From contig NZ_JABAIH010000028.1 of NCBI RefSeq assembly GCF_012641395.1, positions 1-39,447 on the forward strand: a stretch of DNA of 39,447 nucleotides, written 5' to 3'. Below, piece after piece: positions 8,128-16,318 of this stretch (positions are counted from its first letter, which is position 1; the number at the start of each line of letters is the position of its first letter). The notes under the pieces were generated by a model. The model had not been told where the DNA came from. It saw nothing but the letters and a program-made list of their open reading frames with translations, and made no database searches. This DNA comes from Rhizobium sp. P32RR-XVIII (GTDB lineage: Bacteria; Pseudomonadota; Alphaproteobacteria; Rhizobiales; Rhizobiaceae). Made by a program: the position numbers and the translations under genes.

Positions 8128-9402
8128 TCAACTCCTCGCGCCGCCGTTTGAGCGGGCGATTGCCGTTGCTCGAAGCAGAGTGAGGTCGGTGTCGACTTGC
8201 ATCACCGCGGCCGCGCGGTCGAGCGCGTCCTTTGAATGTCGGATAGCGTTCTTCCGATATTCTGGCCCAAACTCAGCCAGGGCCGCGAAGGCCTTCTGCA
8301 ACAGCAATCCGACTTCGATAAGCGAGGCCCCATCGCGCGCGATGGGCGTGAACAAATCGTCGAAGAGATCGGCGACCTCGATGGAAGCAACACGCAGCCT
8401 CGGATGACGAATGTCGTCGGGCTTCATGTGATCTGCGCCGTCTTGCCATGCATGCAGGATGCGTATCGTACGGGAAATCACGTCGATCGCCGTTCCGGGA
8501 TCGTTGACTGCAGGAGACAAGGCGCGGGATGCAATCTCCGCAAGGACAGCGGCGCCAAAGCGCGGATCCTGGTCGAAGGATCTGACGTCTTCGATGGTGA
8601 AACAGGCTTTAACCTTCTCGAGGACTTTAAGGTCGCATCTGATGCGCAGCCATCCGAGCGGCGCGCCTGGCGACACGAGCTTGCCGGGGATAGCCGTCAC
8701 GACAATCTCACATTCCAGCTCATCTGCGATCTTCGAAAGCGCACCTGCATCAACGTGCTGGACATAGCCCACACGATCGCTGAAGAACGGCGTATCGCGT
8801 GAGCCCGGTATTTTATCTTTCCCGTCGAGCGGCCGCCCGCCGAGATTAGGCGCCTCCTGCCACGCCTTGACAGCCTTGAGGGTCGCGTCTTCAACGCGGC
8901 GCGTGGTCTCGGTGACGCGCCCGAGCCTTGAGAGGTGATCGATCCAGCGCAGGAGGGTCACGACGATCAGAACGATCACGCCTATAGTGACAAGGAAGAG
9001 CACAAGCCTACCCTGCTCTCCATAGGCGCCCGTTGTCAGTGCAATGATGCCGACCAGGCTGAAGAGAAACGATCCGACGAAGGTCGCCAGCACGTTCTGA
9101 GTGGTGCTGTCTTCCATGACGAGACGGGTCGCCCGTGGTGTGACATTGGTCGTCGCGGCGGAAAACGCCGAGACCATAGTGCTGAGCGAGAATGTCGTCA
9201 CGGTCAGCATGCTGGAGGCGATAATGCCGAGGATCTTGTCGACGGAATTCGCGCCGATCTTTGTGGAAAGGTCAGCCGGAATATAGGGGGTTACGACGAT
9301 CGCCACGAGCGCAGTAGCGACCGCGGCGATGGAAAACAGGGTTGCCCTGAACCATATTCGCCGCGCCAGAACTGTAAAGGACCAAATCAGGCGCGAATTC
9401 AT
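8128..9402 (-). CDS. DUF2254 family membrane protein (424 aa)
   Basis: The sequence matches what I know of DUF2254. There are N-terminal transmembrane helices (about residues 12-40 and a second near 60), then the conserved VDKILGIIASSMLTVTTFSL block. Two more helices follow around 105-155, then a soluble C-terminal domain with the SPAVNDPGTAIDV signature. No transport activity has been shown for the family to my knowledge. The frame extends 39 codons upstream, but the ATG at 9402 has AAGGGGG just upstream and begins where the family begins. It follows nhaA with a 55-nt gap, consistent with one transcript. Confidence 0.82.
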   Translation of the reverse strand: MNSRLIWSFTVLARRIWFRATLFSIAAVATALVAIVVTPYIPADLSTKIGANSVDKILGIIASSMLTVTTFSLSTMVSAFSAATTNVTPRATRLVMEDSTTQNVLATFVGSFLFSLVGIIALTTGAYGEQGRLVLFLVTIGVIVLIVVTLLRWIDHLSRLGRVTETTRRVEDATLKAVKAWQEAPNLGGRPLDGKDKIPGSRDTPFFSDRVGYVQHVDAGALSKIADELECEIVVTAIPGKLVSPGAPLGWLRIRCDLKVLEKVKACFTIEDVRSFDQDPRFGAAVLAEIASRALSPAVNDPGTAIDVISRTIRILHAWQDGADHMKPDDIRHPRLRVASIEVADLFDDLFTPIARDGASLIEVGLLLQKAFAALAEFGPEYRKNAIRHSKDALDRAAAVMQVDTDLTLLRATAIARSNGGARS

Positions 9403-9457
9403 GCATCCCCCTTTCAAGACGAAGGGAAATAGCCCTCGGCCCTGCAAAAGCAATCCA

Positions 9458-10654
9458 TCAGACCGTCCTGGCGGCTGGCTTCCTTCGGCTTGCCAGAAGC
9501 ACTGCCGACCCGACCACACCGGAAATGGCCGAGCCCAGCAGAATGCCGATCTTCACCTTGTCCTGGATGGAGGGATCGTCGAAGGCGAGCAATCCGATGA
9601 ACAGGCTCATCGTAAAGCCGATGCCGCAGAGAAGAGCCACACCGGTCATCTGTGTCCAGTTTGCGGTCGCCGGAAGCTGCGCCCATTTCAGCTTCACAAG
9701 GATCGCCACGACGGCAAGGACACCAAAAAGCTTTCCGACGAACAGTCCCGTGGCGACGCCAAGCGTATGAGGATCGACAAGCGTCGCGACCGATGCGCCG
9801 GCGAGCGAGACGCCCGCATTGGCGAAGCCGAAGATTGGCACGATCATGAACGCAACCGGGCGGTTGAGGAGATGCTCGAGGCGGTGCAGCAGGGATTCCT
9901 CGTCGCTTGCCTCCGGCCTGCCGGGCGTCGTCCTGATCGGGATCGAGAGCGCCAGCATCACGCCTGCGAGCGTCGCGTGAATGCCGGACGCAAAGACAAG
10001 CACCCACAGGGCCACGCCGAGCGCGAGATAAACCAGGAGCCTGGTGACGCCTGCTCGGTTGATTGCAAACAACGCTGCAAGAACCACGGCTGCGCCGGAG
10101 AGCGCCATCAAGTTTAGGTCGCTGGTGTAGAAGATCGCGATGACGACGACGGCACCAAGGTCGTCGATGATGGCGAGTGCTGCCAGGAAGATCTTCAACG
10201 AGGCTGGCACGCGATTTCCGAATAGCGATAACACGCCAAGTGCGAACGCGATGTCGGTGGCCGTGGGGATCGCCCATCCACGCAGGCTCGCAGGATTGCC
10301 AAGGTTGAACGCGACGTAGATGAGCGCCGGCATCAACATGCCGCCTGCGGCTGCCGCTCCTGGGAGAATCCGGCGGCTCCAGGTGGAAAGCTGGCCGTCG
10401 AGCATCTCACGCTTGATCTCGAGACCGACCAGCAGGAAGAAGACGGCCATCAAGGCGTCGTTGATCCAATGCAGCAAGCTCAGCGGACCGATGTGAACAT
10501 GCAGCGCGTGAAAATAGGCATCGGCAAGTGGTGAGTTTGCCACGTCAAGCGCCAGCGCCGCTGCAGCCATCAGGACGAGACCGCCAGCCGCTTCATTGTC
10601 CAGAAATCTACGGAGTGTGGATTGAATGCGGCCGGTCGAGATCGGCAAGGACAT
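9458..10654 (-). CDS. nhaA: Na+/H+ antiporter NhaA
   Basis: Electrogenic 2H+/1Na+ antiporter of the inner membrane, 398 aa, the usual NhaA size. Signatures: an N-terminal amphipathic segment with FLDNEAAGGLVLMAAA, VFFLLVGLEIKREML, PTATDIAFALGVL, and LAIIDDLGAVVVIAIFY with the two adjacent aspartates of the ion-binding site (Asp163-Asp164 in E. coli). The C-terminal block GFTMSLFIGLLAF is also present. AAGAGGAGC upstream of the ATG at 10654 fixes the start. Divergent from the clcA side; heads a minus-strand group. Confidence 0.95.
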   Translation of the reverse strand: MSLPISTGRIQSTLRRFLDNEAAGGLVLMAAAALALDVANSPLADAYFHALHVHIGPLSLLHWINDALMAVFFLLVGLEIKREMLDGQLSTWSRRILPGAAAAGGMLMPALIYVAFNLGNPASLRGWAIPTATDIAFALGVLSLFGNRVPASLKIFLAALAIIDDLGAVVVIAIFYTSDLNLMALSGAAVVLAALFAINRAGVTRLLVYLALGVALWVLVFASGIHATLAGVMLALSIPIRTTPGRPEASDEESLLHRLEHLLNRPVAFMIVPIFGFANAGVSLAGASVATLVDPHTLGVATGLFVGKLFGVLAVVAILVKLKWAQLPATANWTQMTGVALLCGIGFTMSLFIGLLAFDDPSIQDKVKIGILLGSAISGVVGSAVLLASRRKPAARTV

Positions 10655-11325
10655 GGGTTCGCGCTCCTCTTGGAGGGTTGATCTCAGTCTCCGTCGATTT
10701 CGGGAAGCCCGCGGCGCACGCAGCACACGCCCTATTTGCTCAATAGCGTAATCGTGAAAGATTTCCCATACCAAACGGGTTTAATAGCTGAATGTCAAAA
10801 ACCGTGGCCTTGATCATCGCCGCGGCGCTAGTGCTCATAATGATTGCTCTCATGACGACACCTCTGTTAGTCGGTACAGTCGCGCTGCCACACGTGTGAC
10901 GTTGGACCGGTAGATGACGACCCATCCGACGAGGAGGTAACTGAAGCGCCTGATCACAACGCAAACAGGAGGTGTTCACACCTCGCTCGCCGGACCAGTT
11001 AATGTAAAGATCAGAAGTATTGCCGGTTCCCTCGCCTCGTAGGTCGCCGGCGCTGCCGCCGTAACGGCGGCAATCCTAGAAGACCAGCCTCGAACCGCTG
11101 CGCGCGCAATTCTTCCAAGTTCCCCGGGCGAGGAGATGGCGCAGTCGGCTGCCCGTCGCCAGGCCCATGGACCGGCGATCCTGTTCAGAATGCACAGGAT
11201 ATCTGCCATCCTTGCTTCTGCGGGGTGCCATCCTGTCCACATCGGCTTGTTCGAAAATTGGGGGATGCTCTTCCGCCTCTTTTGCCGTTAGAAGATTTAC
11301 CGACCCCACACGTTTCGAGTCCGTC
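10655..11325. other. Intergenic region with hairpins upstream of nhaA and clcA
   Basis: This 670-nt divergent region carries the promoters for nhaA (minus) and clcA (plus). It contains a 19-bp hairpin-forming palindrome at 11054-11072 (TGCCGCCGT / ACGGCGGCA arms) and a short hairpin at 10969-10984 (GAGGTG-TTCA-CACCTC). One tiny open frame at 10792 is listed separately. I cannot place promoters with confidence. Confidence 0.45.
10792..10899 (+). CDS. Possible tiny membrane protein (35 aa)
   Basis: An open frame of 35 codons whose product is almost entirely hydrophobic after MSKT, with one transmembrane helix (ALIIAAALVLIMIALM) and a short tail ending LPHV. There is no clear ribosome binding site, which lowers confidence. 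It resembles in size and layout the other micro-membrane proteins of this window, but no homology is visible. Confidence 0.3.
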   Translation: MSKTVALIIAAALVLIMIALMTTPLLVGTVALPHV

Positions 11326-12663
11326 ATGCCCATTCCGTACCGCTATTCCAGGCTGCTTCGCCGTTCCCGCGTCCTTTGGGGATCGTTTTCGCTCTGGCGG
11401 CCGCGCTTGGTGTTCTGGTGCGGGGCGCTGGCAATCGGCGTCATCAGCGTCGGCTTCGCCAAGCTTGCCGACTTGGCGCAGAAGGCATTCGGCTCTGTTA
11501 CCTCCTCCGGTGACTGCGCCTTTCTGCTGCCGCTGGTCCTGGCGCCGCTTGGTTTAATGCTGTCGGCCTATCTGGCGGCGAGGCTGTTTCCGAATTCGCA
11601 GGGCAGCGGCATTCCACAGGCGATCGCGGCGCGCCACCTGCGCGAGGAAGAGGACCGCACCCGGCTTCTGTCTATGAAGATCGCCTTCGGCAAGATCGTG
11701 CTGACTGTGCTCGGGCTCTTTTCCGGCGCCTCGATCGGCCGCGAAGGACCGACCGTGCAGGTCGGTGCCTCGATCATGCTGGCAGTGGCACGGCTCAGCG
11801 GCATGGCGCAGGCGCGTGGCCTTATCCTCGCGGGTTCTGCCGCCGGCATCGCAGCCGCGTTCAACACACCGCTTGCCGGCATCGTCTTTGCCATCGAGGA
11901 AATGAGCCGTACCTACGAGGCTCGCGCCAACGGCCTGGTGCTGACGGCCGTCATCCTCTCAGGCCTCGCAGCACTCGGCTTGTCCGGCAGCTACAATTAT
12001 TTTGGCACGGCATCGGCGGCACCCACGCAGCTGCGCGACTGGGGCCTAGTGCTCGTCTGCGGCATCGGCGGCGGCATGTTGGGCGCCGCCTTCAGCGGCT
12101 TTGCGCTGCATTTCGGCCAGAAGATCCGCCGCTGGGCCCAGCCGCAACCGTTGCCGCGCATCCTGGCGCTCGCCGGCATCTGCGGGCTTGCCGTCGGCAT
12201 CATCGGCGTTGCCTCCGGCGGCAACACGTTCGGGACCGGTTACGAGCAGGCGCGCAGTGCCGTCGAAGGCCATGCGCTGCCGCTCATGTTCTTCGTCGAG
12301 AAGCTGGCCGCCAGCTTCCTGTCGATGCTGTCGGGCATTCCGGGCGGCATCTTCGCCCCCTCGCTCGCCGTCGGCGCAGGTTTCGGCAGCACGGTCGGAT
12401 CACTTTTCGGCACCAGCATCGCGCTGGCGGCGATCCTCGGCATGGCCGGTTATTTCGCGGGCGTCGTGCAGGCGCCGATGACGGCCTTCGTCATCATCCT
12501 TGAGATGACCGGCGACCACCAGGCGGTGATACCGATCATGGCGGTGTCGATGATCGGCTACGTGACTTCGCGCATCCTGTCGCGAGAGCCGCTCTATCAC
12601 GGCCTTTCACGCGTGTTTATCGCGGCGGCGATCCGCATGCGTCGTGCAGCCGAAAAGGAATAG
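11326..12663 (+). CDS. ClC-type chloride channel / Cl-/H+ exchanger
   Basis: Inner-membrane ClC family protein, about 445 aa from the ATG at 11326. Three conserved anion-pathway motifs are present: GSGIPQA near residue 90, GREGPTVQVGAS near residue 140 (the Glu of GREGP is the gating glutamate), and GGIFAPSLAVGAG near residue 345. Bacterial members exchange 2Cl- for 1H+ and help in acid stress or charge balance. The frame is open to 11167, but those residues are not family-like. No strong ribosome binding site is visible at 11326. Sits with nhaA, kup and the CPA1 antiporter. Confidence 0.9.
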   Translation: MPIPYRYSRLLRRSRVLWGSFSLWRPRLVFWCGALAIGVISVGFAKLADLAQKAFGSVTSSGDCAFLLPLVLAPLGLMLSAYLAARLFPNSQGSGIPQAIAARHLREEEDRTRLLSMKIAFGKIVLTVLGLFSGASIGREGPTVQVGASIMLAVARLSGMAQARGLILAGSAAGIAAAFNTPLAGIVFAIEEMSRTYEARANGLVLTAVILSGLAALGLSGSYNYFGTASAAPTQLRDWGLVLVCGIGGGMLGAAFSGFALHFGQKIRRWAQPQPLPRILALAGICGLAVGIIGVASGGNTFGTGYEQARSAVEGHALPLMFFVEKLAASFLSMLSGIPGGIFAPSLAVGAGFGSTVGSLFGTSIALAAILGMAGYFAGVVQAPMTAFVIILEMTGDHQAVIPIMAVSMIGYVTSRILSREPLYHGLSRVFIAAAIRMRRAAEKE

Positions 12664-12670
12664 GGTTAGT

Positions 12671-12732
12671 TTTGAAATTCAAAGCTGGACTAGACATGAC
12701 AGCAGTGGTTTGAGTGAGGTTCGTTTCGAACC
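12671..12732. promoter_or_regulatory. Two palindromes upstream of the GFA-type gene
   Basis: TTTGAAATTCAAA (12671-12683) and GGTTCGTTTCGAACC (12718-12732) are perfect inverted repeats with 1- and 3-nt centres in the 100 nt before the gene at 12765. They could be operators, or the first could belong to the end of the clcA transcript. No factor can be named. Confidence 0.4.
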
Positions 12733-12764
12733 CTCGCACAGACCAATTCCATGAGGAGCGAGCA

Positions 12765-13142
12765 ATGAGGCGATCGGCGTCCTGTTCATGCGGAGAGCTT
12801 TCAATCGTCGCTGAAGGAGAACCCGTCAAAATTTCCGCCTGCCATTGCCGGGCCTGCCAACGCCGCACCGGCAGTGCGTTCGGAGTGGCGGTGTTCTTCA
12901 ACAAAGAGCAGGTGGAGATATCAGGAGTGTCGAGCGGCTACGTCCGCTCCGGCGACAGCGGGCAATCGATCGAGTTCCACTTCTGCCCCACGTGCGGATC
13001 GACCGTTTTTTGGAAGCCGGAGTTCAGGAAAGGATTGGTCGCTGTCGCTTTGGGATGCTTCAGCGAACCTGCTACACTGGTGCCGACGCAAGGCGTCTAC
13101 GAGGAAACCCGCCTCGGCTGGGTATCGTTCGACTTCGACTAA
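12765..13142 (+). CDS. GFA family zinc protein (Gfa-like, 125 aa)
   Basis: Member of the GFA (Mss4-like) fold related to glutathione-dependent formaldehyde-activating enzyme. Zinc ligands are visible: C-S-C-G near residue 7, CHCRACQRRTGSAF near residue 27, and FCPTCGSTVFW near residue 72. Family members are often of unknown substrate; formaldehyde activation should not be assumed. GAGGAGCG about 6 nt before the ATG at 12765 fixes the start; the open frame begins earlier, at 12714. Two palindromes lie upstream. Confidence 0.85.
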   Translation: MRRSASCSCGELSIVAEGEPVKISACHCRACQRRTGSAFGVAVFFNKEQVEISGVSSGYVRSGDSGQSIEFHFCPTCGSTVFWKPEFRKGLVAVALGCFSEPATLVPTQGVYEETRLGWVSFDFD

Positions 13143-13240
13143 GGTGCGTGGAGCGACCTCCGTCGGATATATTCCATCCCAAACTACGCGCTATCCTGCC
13201 TCGCCTGACACTTGTGGTTTCCTTGCAGTCTAAAATCCAC

Positions 13241-13261
13241 TAATATCATGGCATGACATTG
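13241..13261. promoter_or_regulatory. Palindromic operator candidate, copy 1
   Basis: AATATCAT-ggc-ATGACATT, an inverted repeat with 3-nt spacer matching the motif upstream of marR and its neighbours (25833, 26361, 27678, 30176). It lies 60 nt before the start chosen for the gene at 13322 and covers the alternative ATG at 13253. Confidence 0.55.
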
Positions 13262-13321
13262 TCCGCGATCAGTCTGAAGCTTTTGGGGCTGGTAAGCCCA
13301 GCACTCTTTCGACGTCCGCAA

Positions 13322-13546
13322 ATGCCGCTTACGGACGCCCAGGAAAACGTCGCCATTAGCCTCATCCTCGACGAGTGGTGCAGGCGTTCGGCGACGCACC
13401 GGAACGATCCGAAGTCCTACGCCACCATCGAAAGGATCCTGGCGCTCCGGGCGGCAGGGAAAACCGTAGCGGAGGTCCGTTCCGAACTGTTTCCGGAAAC
13501 GGCCGCTGACGCCGACAGCACTGTCCAGGGAGAGCCACATGCATAA
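13322..13546 (+). CDS. Small hypothetical protein (74 aa)
   Basis: A helical soluble protein with an N-terminal LTDAQENVAISLILDEW segment and a C-terminal AGKTVAEVRSELFPE segment that could suggest a small DNA- or protein-binding helix pair. No family recognised. The frame is open from an ATG at 13253, but that ATG lies inside a palindromic operator candidate, so I prefer 13322; neither has a good ribosome binding site. The end overlaps the next gene by 8 nt, implying coupled expression. Confidence 0.5.
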   Translation: MPLTDAQENVAISLILDEWCRRSATHRNDPKSYATIERILALRAAGKTVAEVRSELFPETAADADSTVQGEPHA

Positions 13547-13799
13547 ATTCGATCTTTTGAATGACCAGACCGCCCCGATTTATCCCGGGCACGTCATTAT
13601 TGTCTCAGGCGACAAAGTCAGGATTACTGGCGAGCTAGCCGTCCATGGTCAGTCGAAGTGCGGCCAACCGGAGCCGCTCGAATCCATCATCCACCAAGCG
13701 CTGCTGGTCCGGCAGAGTGATGCGCTTCCGATCGCCGTGAAGGACGGCAGGGGCTTGTGGCCGGAGAGGCTCGGAGAACTGATCTCTTGGCGTCCTTGA
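13539..13799 (+). CDS. Small protein related to the one at 4186 (86 aa)
   Basis: Residues 50-86 are homologous to the C-terminus of the protein at 4186 (ALLVRQSDALPIAV, GLWPERLGEL, final WRP). The N-terminal half has a possible small beta-domain (PGHVIIVSGDKVRITGELAV). GGGAGAG lies 6 nt before the ATG. It overlaps the upstream gene by 8 nt. Function unknown; a repeated pairing with a small upstream overlapping gene is seen at both loci, although the upstream partners are not alike. Confidence 0.6.
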   Translation: MHKFDLLNDQTAPIYPGHVIIVSGDKVRITGELAVHGQSKCGQPEPLESIIHQALLVRQSDALPIAVKDGRGLWPERLGELISWRP

Positions 13800-13888
13800 G
13801 TTCCAACGGGAGAAGAGTGCTCAGAAGACCGCACTCGATCACACGCTCATAAAGTCAGAAACTACTTGCATCAAGGGCGGCAACCAGA

Positions 13889-14250
13889 GAAGACCTTTGT
13901 GAGATCGATGTTCGACATCCGGCATGACTTCGCGCTTTGCTGCGCCGTATGAGCGCAGTTTGTCGGCGACGATACGCTTCGGCGTGAGACCCTGCTTCTT
14001 CAGCAGCCTGATCAGCGACCGCATGGCGGCCTTGGCTTGCGGCGGTTCTGGACAATCTCGTCGAGAACGTACCCATCCTGATCGACGGCGCGCCAGAGCC
14101 GGTGCTTTCGGCCCGCGATGGAAATCACCGCCTCGTCCAGATGCCAGATGTCCCTGCGGGAAGGCGTCTTGCGGCGCAGTTGCTTGGCATAAGCCGGACC
14201 GAATTTCCGGACCCACCTGCGGATCGTTTCATAGGAGACGACGGTGGCGT
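13889..14250 (-). pseudogene. IS6-family transposase remnant
   Basis: Central part of a DDE transposase of the IS6 family. Visible: VVSYETIRRWVRKFGPAYAK, the first catalytic Asp in DIWHLDEAVISI, VDQDGYVLDE, and the second Asp in IVADKLRSYGAA. At least one frameshift separates these blocks. The N-terminal helix-turn-helix part is missing, and the sequence breaks off after EHRSHKG, before the catalytic Glu, so it cannot be active. A different IS6 remnant lies at 39038. Confidence 0.8.
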
Positions 14251-14273
14251 TGCCTTAATCTGAAGAGGGTATA

Positions 14274-14372
14274 GTGCGGACAGGTAGCGATCGCTATGCG
14301 GCAGCCGATAAGGTGATGTCGCGCCAGGCTGTCATGGCAGCGGCACGGCATTCTCGGTGATCGGAGGCGTCA
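14274..14372 (+). repeat. ~100-bp direct repeat, copy 1
   Basis: Begins GTGCGGACAGGTAGC and matches 38898-38998 at most positions, with a few small indels, in the same orientation. Both copies lie beside IS6-type remnants, but on opposite sides relative to transposase direction, so the repeat is not simply part of that IS. Probably a remnant of another mobile element. Confidence 0.7.
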
Positions 14373-14373
14373 G

Positions 14374-15656
14374 ATGTTTGCGGTGCAGATGGAAGAGGTT
14401 AGCGACTGGACCAGTGACGGGTGCCATTGCCTGATCTCAGGCAGCAGAGCGGTCGTTCGTTCTCCGCTCGACAATGTGACAACTCCCGCTGCGCGCCTCC
14501 CTCGATCGGGGGGACCTTGTCCAATGGAAGGTCGAGTCCTACGTCGCCCGGACCAAGACTGAAACTGAAACTCTGGTGGCAAGCGCAAAAGCGGATACCA
14601 CCAAACTACGTCCCGAGGCGGATGCCGAAAAGGCCACATCAGCGCGCCAGATGGAAGCGGCGAAGGAAGCGACCGCCGCCGCGCTGGCCGCGCAGGATCG
14701 GGCAGTTGCCGAACAGCGGCGCGCATGATGGCGCGCGTCCGGGCAGAGGGCGAACGTGTCCAGAAGGCAGCGGCAAGGATTCAACGGCTGCCCAGCCTGC
14801 TGCGCTCTCTGTGGGATGGTTTCCGGAAATCGAAGATTCAGGATCGAATCCGGCAGTCTGTCGAGGCAGAGATGTTCCGGCTCCGGGAACAGGAGGCGAC
14901 GGCCGCCGAGCGCGCCAGCGCCGCCGATACGGCGCGGCGTGCGGTGGAACAAGCGTCGGAGTATGGAGCGCAGCCTTGCCGAAATCGGTACCCAACGCGA
15001 CGCCGCATGGCGCGAACTGGCCCAGCTCAGGCATCCGGAGGGAGGCGTGCCTTTCTGTGCGGCCACGTCCAAGGCCGTGATTTCCTCGAAAATCGCCTGT
15101 GTCCACATATTGAAGGTCAGAATCAGGCCGTACGGCGCGGTTGGCCGAGGGAACGGAACGGCGGCTGCGAACATGCGCGGACTCGTTGGCCGCAATGTTG
15201 CAAGACGGCGGCGAAACGATCCGGCGGCACAAACTGTGCTTCGACTACTTGGCCTGTTCTCCGCTGGGCTGGCGCTGTTTCCGGAAATCGCCGTTGCTTC
15301 CCGACTTCCGAGATGCGGAAATAATTTCCGCCAGGATCGCAGAACGCCTCTCCCGGACTATGATCTTGGGCCTGAGCCCTGGGCGCGAGAACGCGGCCTT
15401 GAACCGGACTTTTATCCGGGCCGCGGGCCAAAACTTCGTCCTTCGTGGAATCGTCTGGTCAAGGATCTGAACCGCCGCCCAACACGGGAGCGCGCGCGGG
15501 AACTGATTGAGGAGCGTGTTCCGACGGAGGCGTTGGAGTGGTTGAGAGACACGATCAAAAACGAAGATTGGCTCGCGCTCAAGATGGTCGGGCACGGCAG
15601 AACAGAAGACGAAATCCGAGAGCGAGCGCTTCGGGAAGCGATGAAGTGGGAAATCG
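14374..15656 (+). pseudogene. Degenerate coiled-coil coding region
   Basis: Several plus-strand frames take turns. 14505-14728 encodes a charged helical stretch rich in Ala, Lys and Glu (RGDLVQWKVESYVARTKTET and onward). 14725-14960 continues with SLWDGFRKSKIQDRIRQSVE and more coil. Around 14965-15030 another frame continues the coil (SLAEIGTQRDAAWRELAQL). 15250-15656 has a soluble segment with DYDLGPEPWARERGLEPDF. The pattern fits one long coiled-coil gene broken by frameshifts, or several fragments. It resembles plasmid mobilisation or partition accessory proteins in composition only; I cannot name it. Confidence 0.4.
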
Positions 15657-15958
15657 AGCGCCGAACTCGCGCCAGGCCAGTCCGCCCGCATGCGCTTCAC
15701 GGCCTTTAATCAGCGGACGACCCCGGAGTTTCATGGTACCGTAGACATGGTTGCCGCCGCGACAGCAACCGATCGCGCCACTGGCCGCCCTTATTATCTC
15801 GCCACCATCACACCCTCCGATCTCTTACTGCTCGGATCGAGGAAACTCATTCCCGACATGCCTGTTGAAGTTTACGTCCAGACGAGGAGCGTAGCGCACT
15901 CTCCTATCTGGCTAAGCCGTTCACCGACCAGATGATGCGGGCGTTTCCCGAGGAGTGA
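15657..15958 (+). pseudogene. C-terminal remnant of a HlyD-type secretion adaptor
   Basis: The end of a type I secretion membrane-fusion (HlyD family) protein: APGQSARMRFTAFNQRTTPE, then GRPYYLATITPSDL and PDMPVEVYVQT. After a frameshift near 15885 comes LSYLAKPFTDQMMRAF and the stop. The N-terminal coiled coil, membrane helix and lipoyl domain are absent, and no ABC transporter gene is adjacent. Non-functional fragment. Confidence 0.8.
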
Positions 15959-16318
15959 CTGGCTTCAGCTAGACGTATCGGCAGGCGCGCCTCGAGCAGA
16001 TCACCTTTGCCCCGGGCCGCCTGCCGTTAACAATTCAAGCTTATGCCCGCATATGGATGCTCGACTAAGATGAAGATGCGGGGTTGTGTTGCAAAGGGTT
16101 ATCCCCATCATCGGTGCGCTTTCCTCTCGAAGCGGTAACGAGAGTGAATCACGACGGCACAAGGCGATCAACCGCCGACTACAACAGTATCGACCCATTG
16201 CTGTCGTCCGGGACGTTCCCATTCAGAGCGCTTTAAATGCCTTCCGGTCATTCGCATTCGAGCATGCTATACTGCACCTTGGCTCCAAAGCAGCCATTGA
16301 TGTTCGTCTCCGGAACCA
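15959..16318. other. Intergenic, no supported gene
   Basis: No frame with a recognisable product or ribosome binding site. GTGTTGCAAA near 16086 recalls the terminal repeat of IS6 elements but has no partner. The promoter of the LuxR-type gene at 16319 should lie here. Confidence 0.35.

Noticed and set aside
16081..16097. IS6-like terminal repeat GTGTTGCAAA
   Set aside because: No partner repeat and no target duplication could be found.
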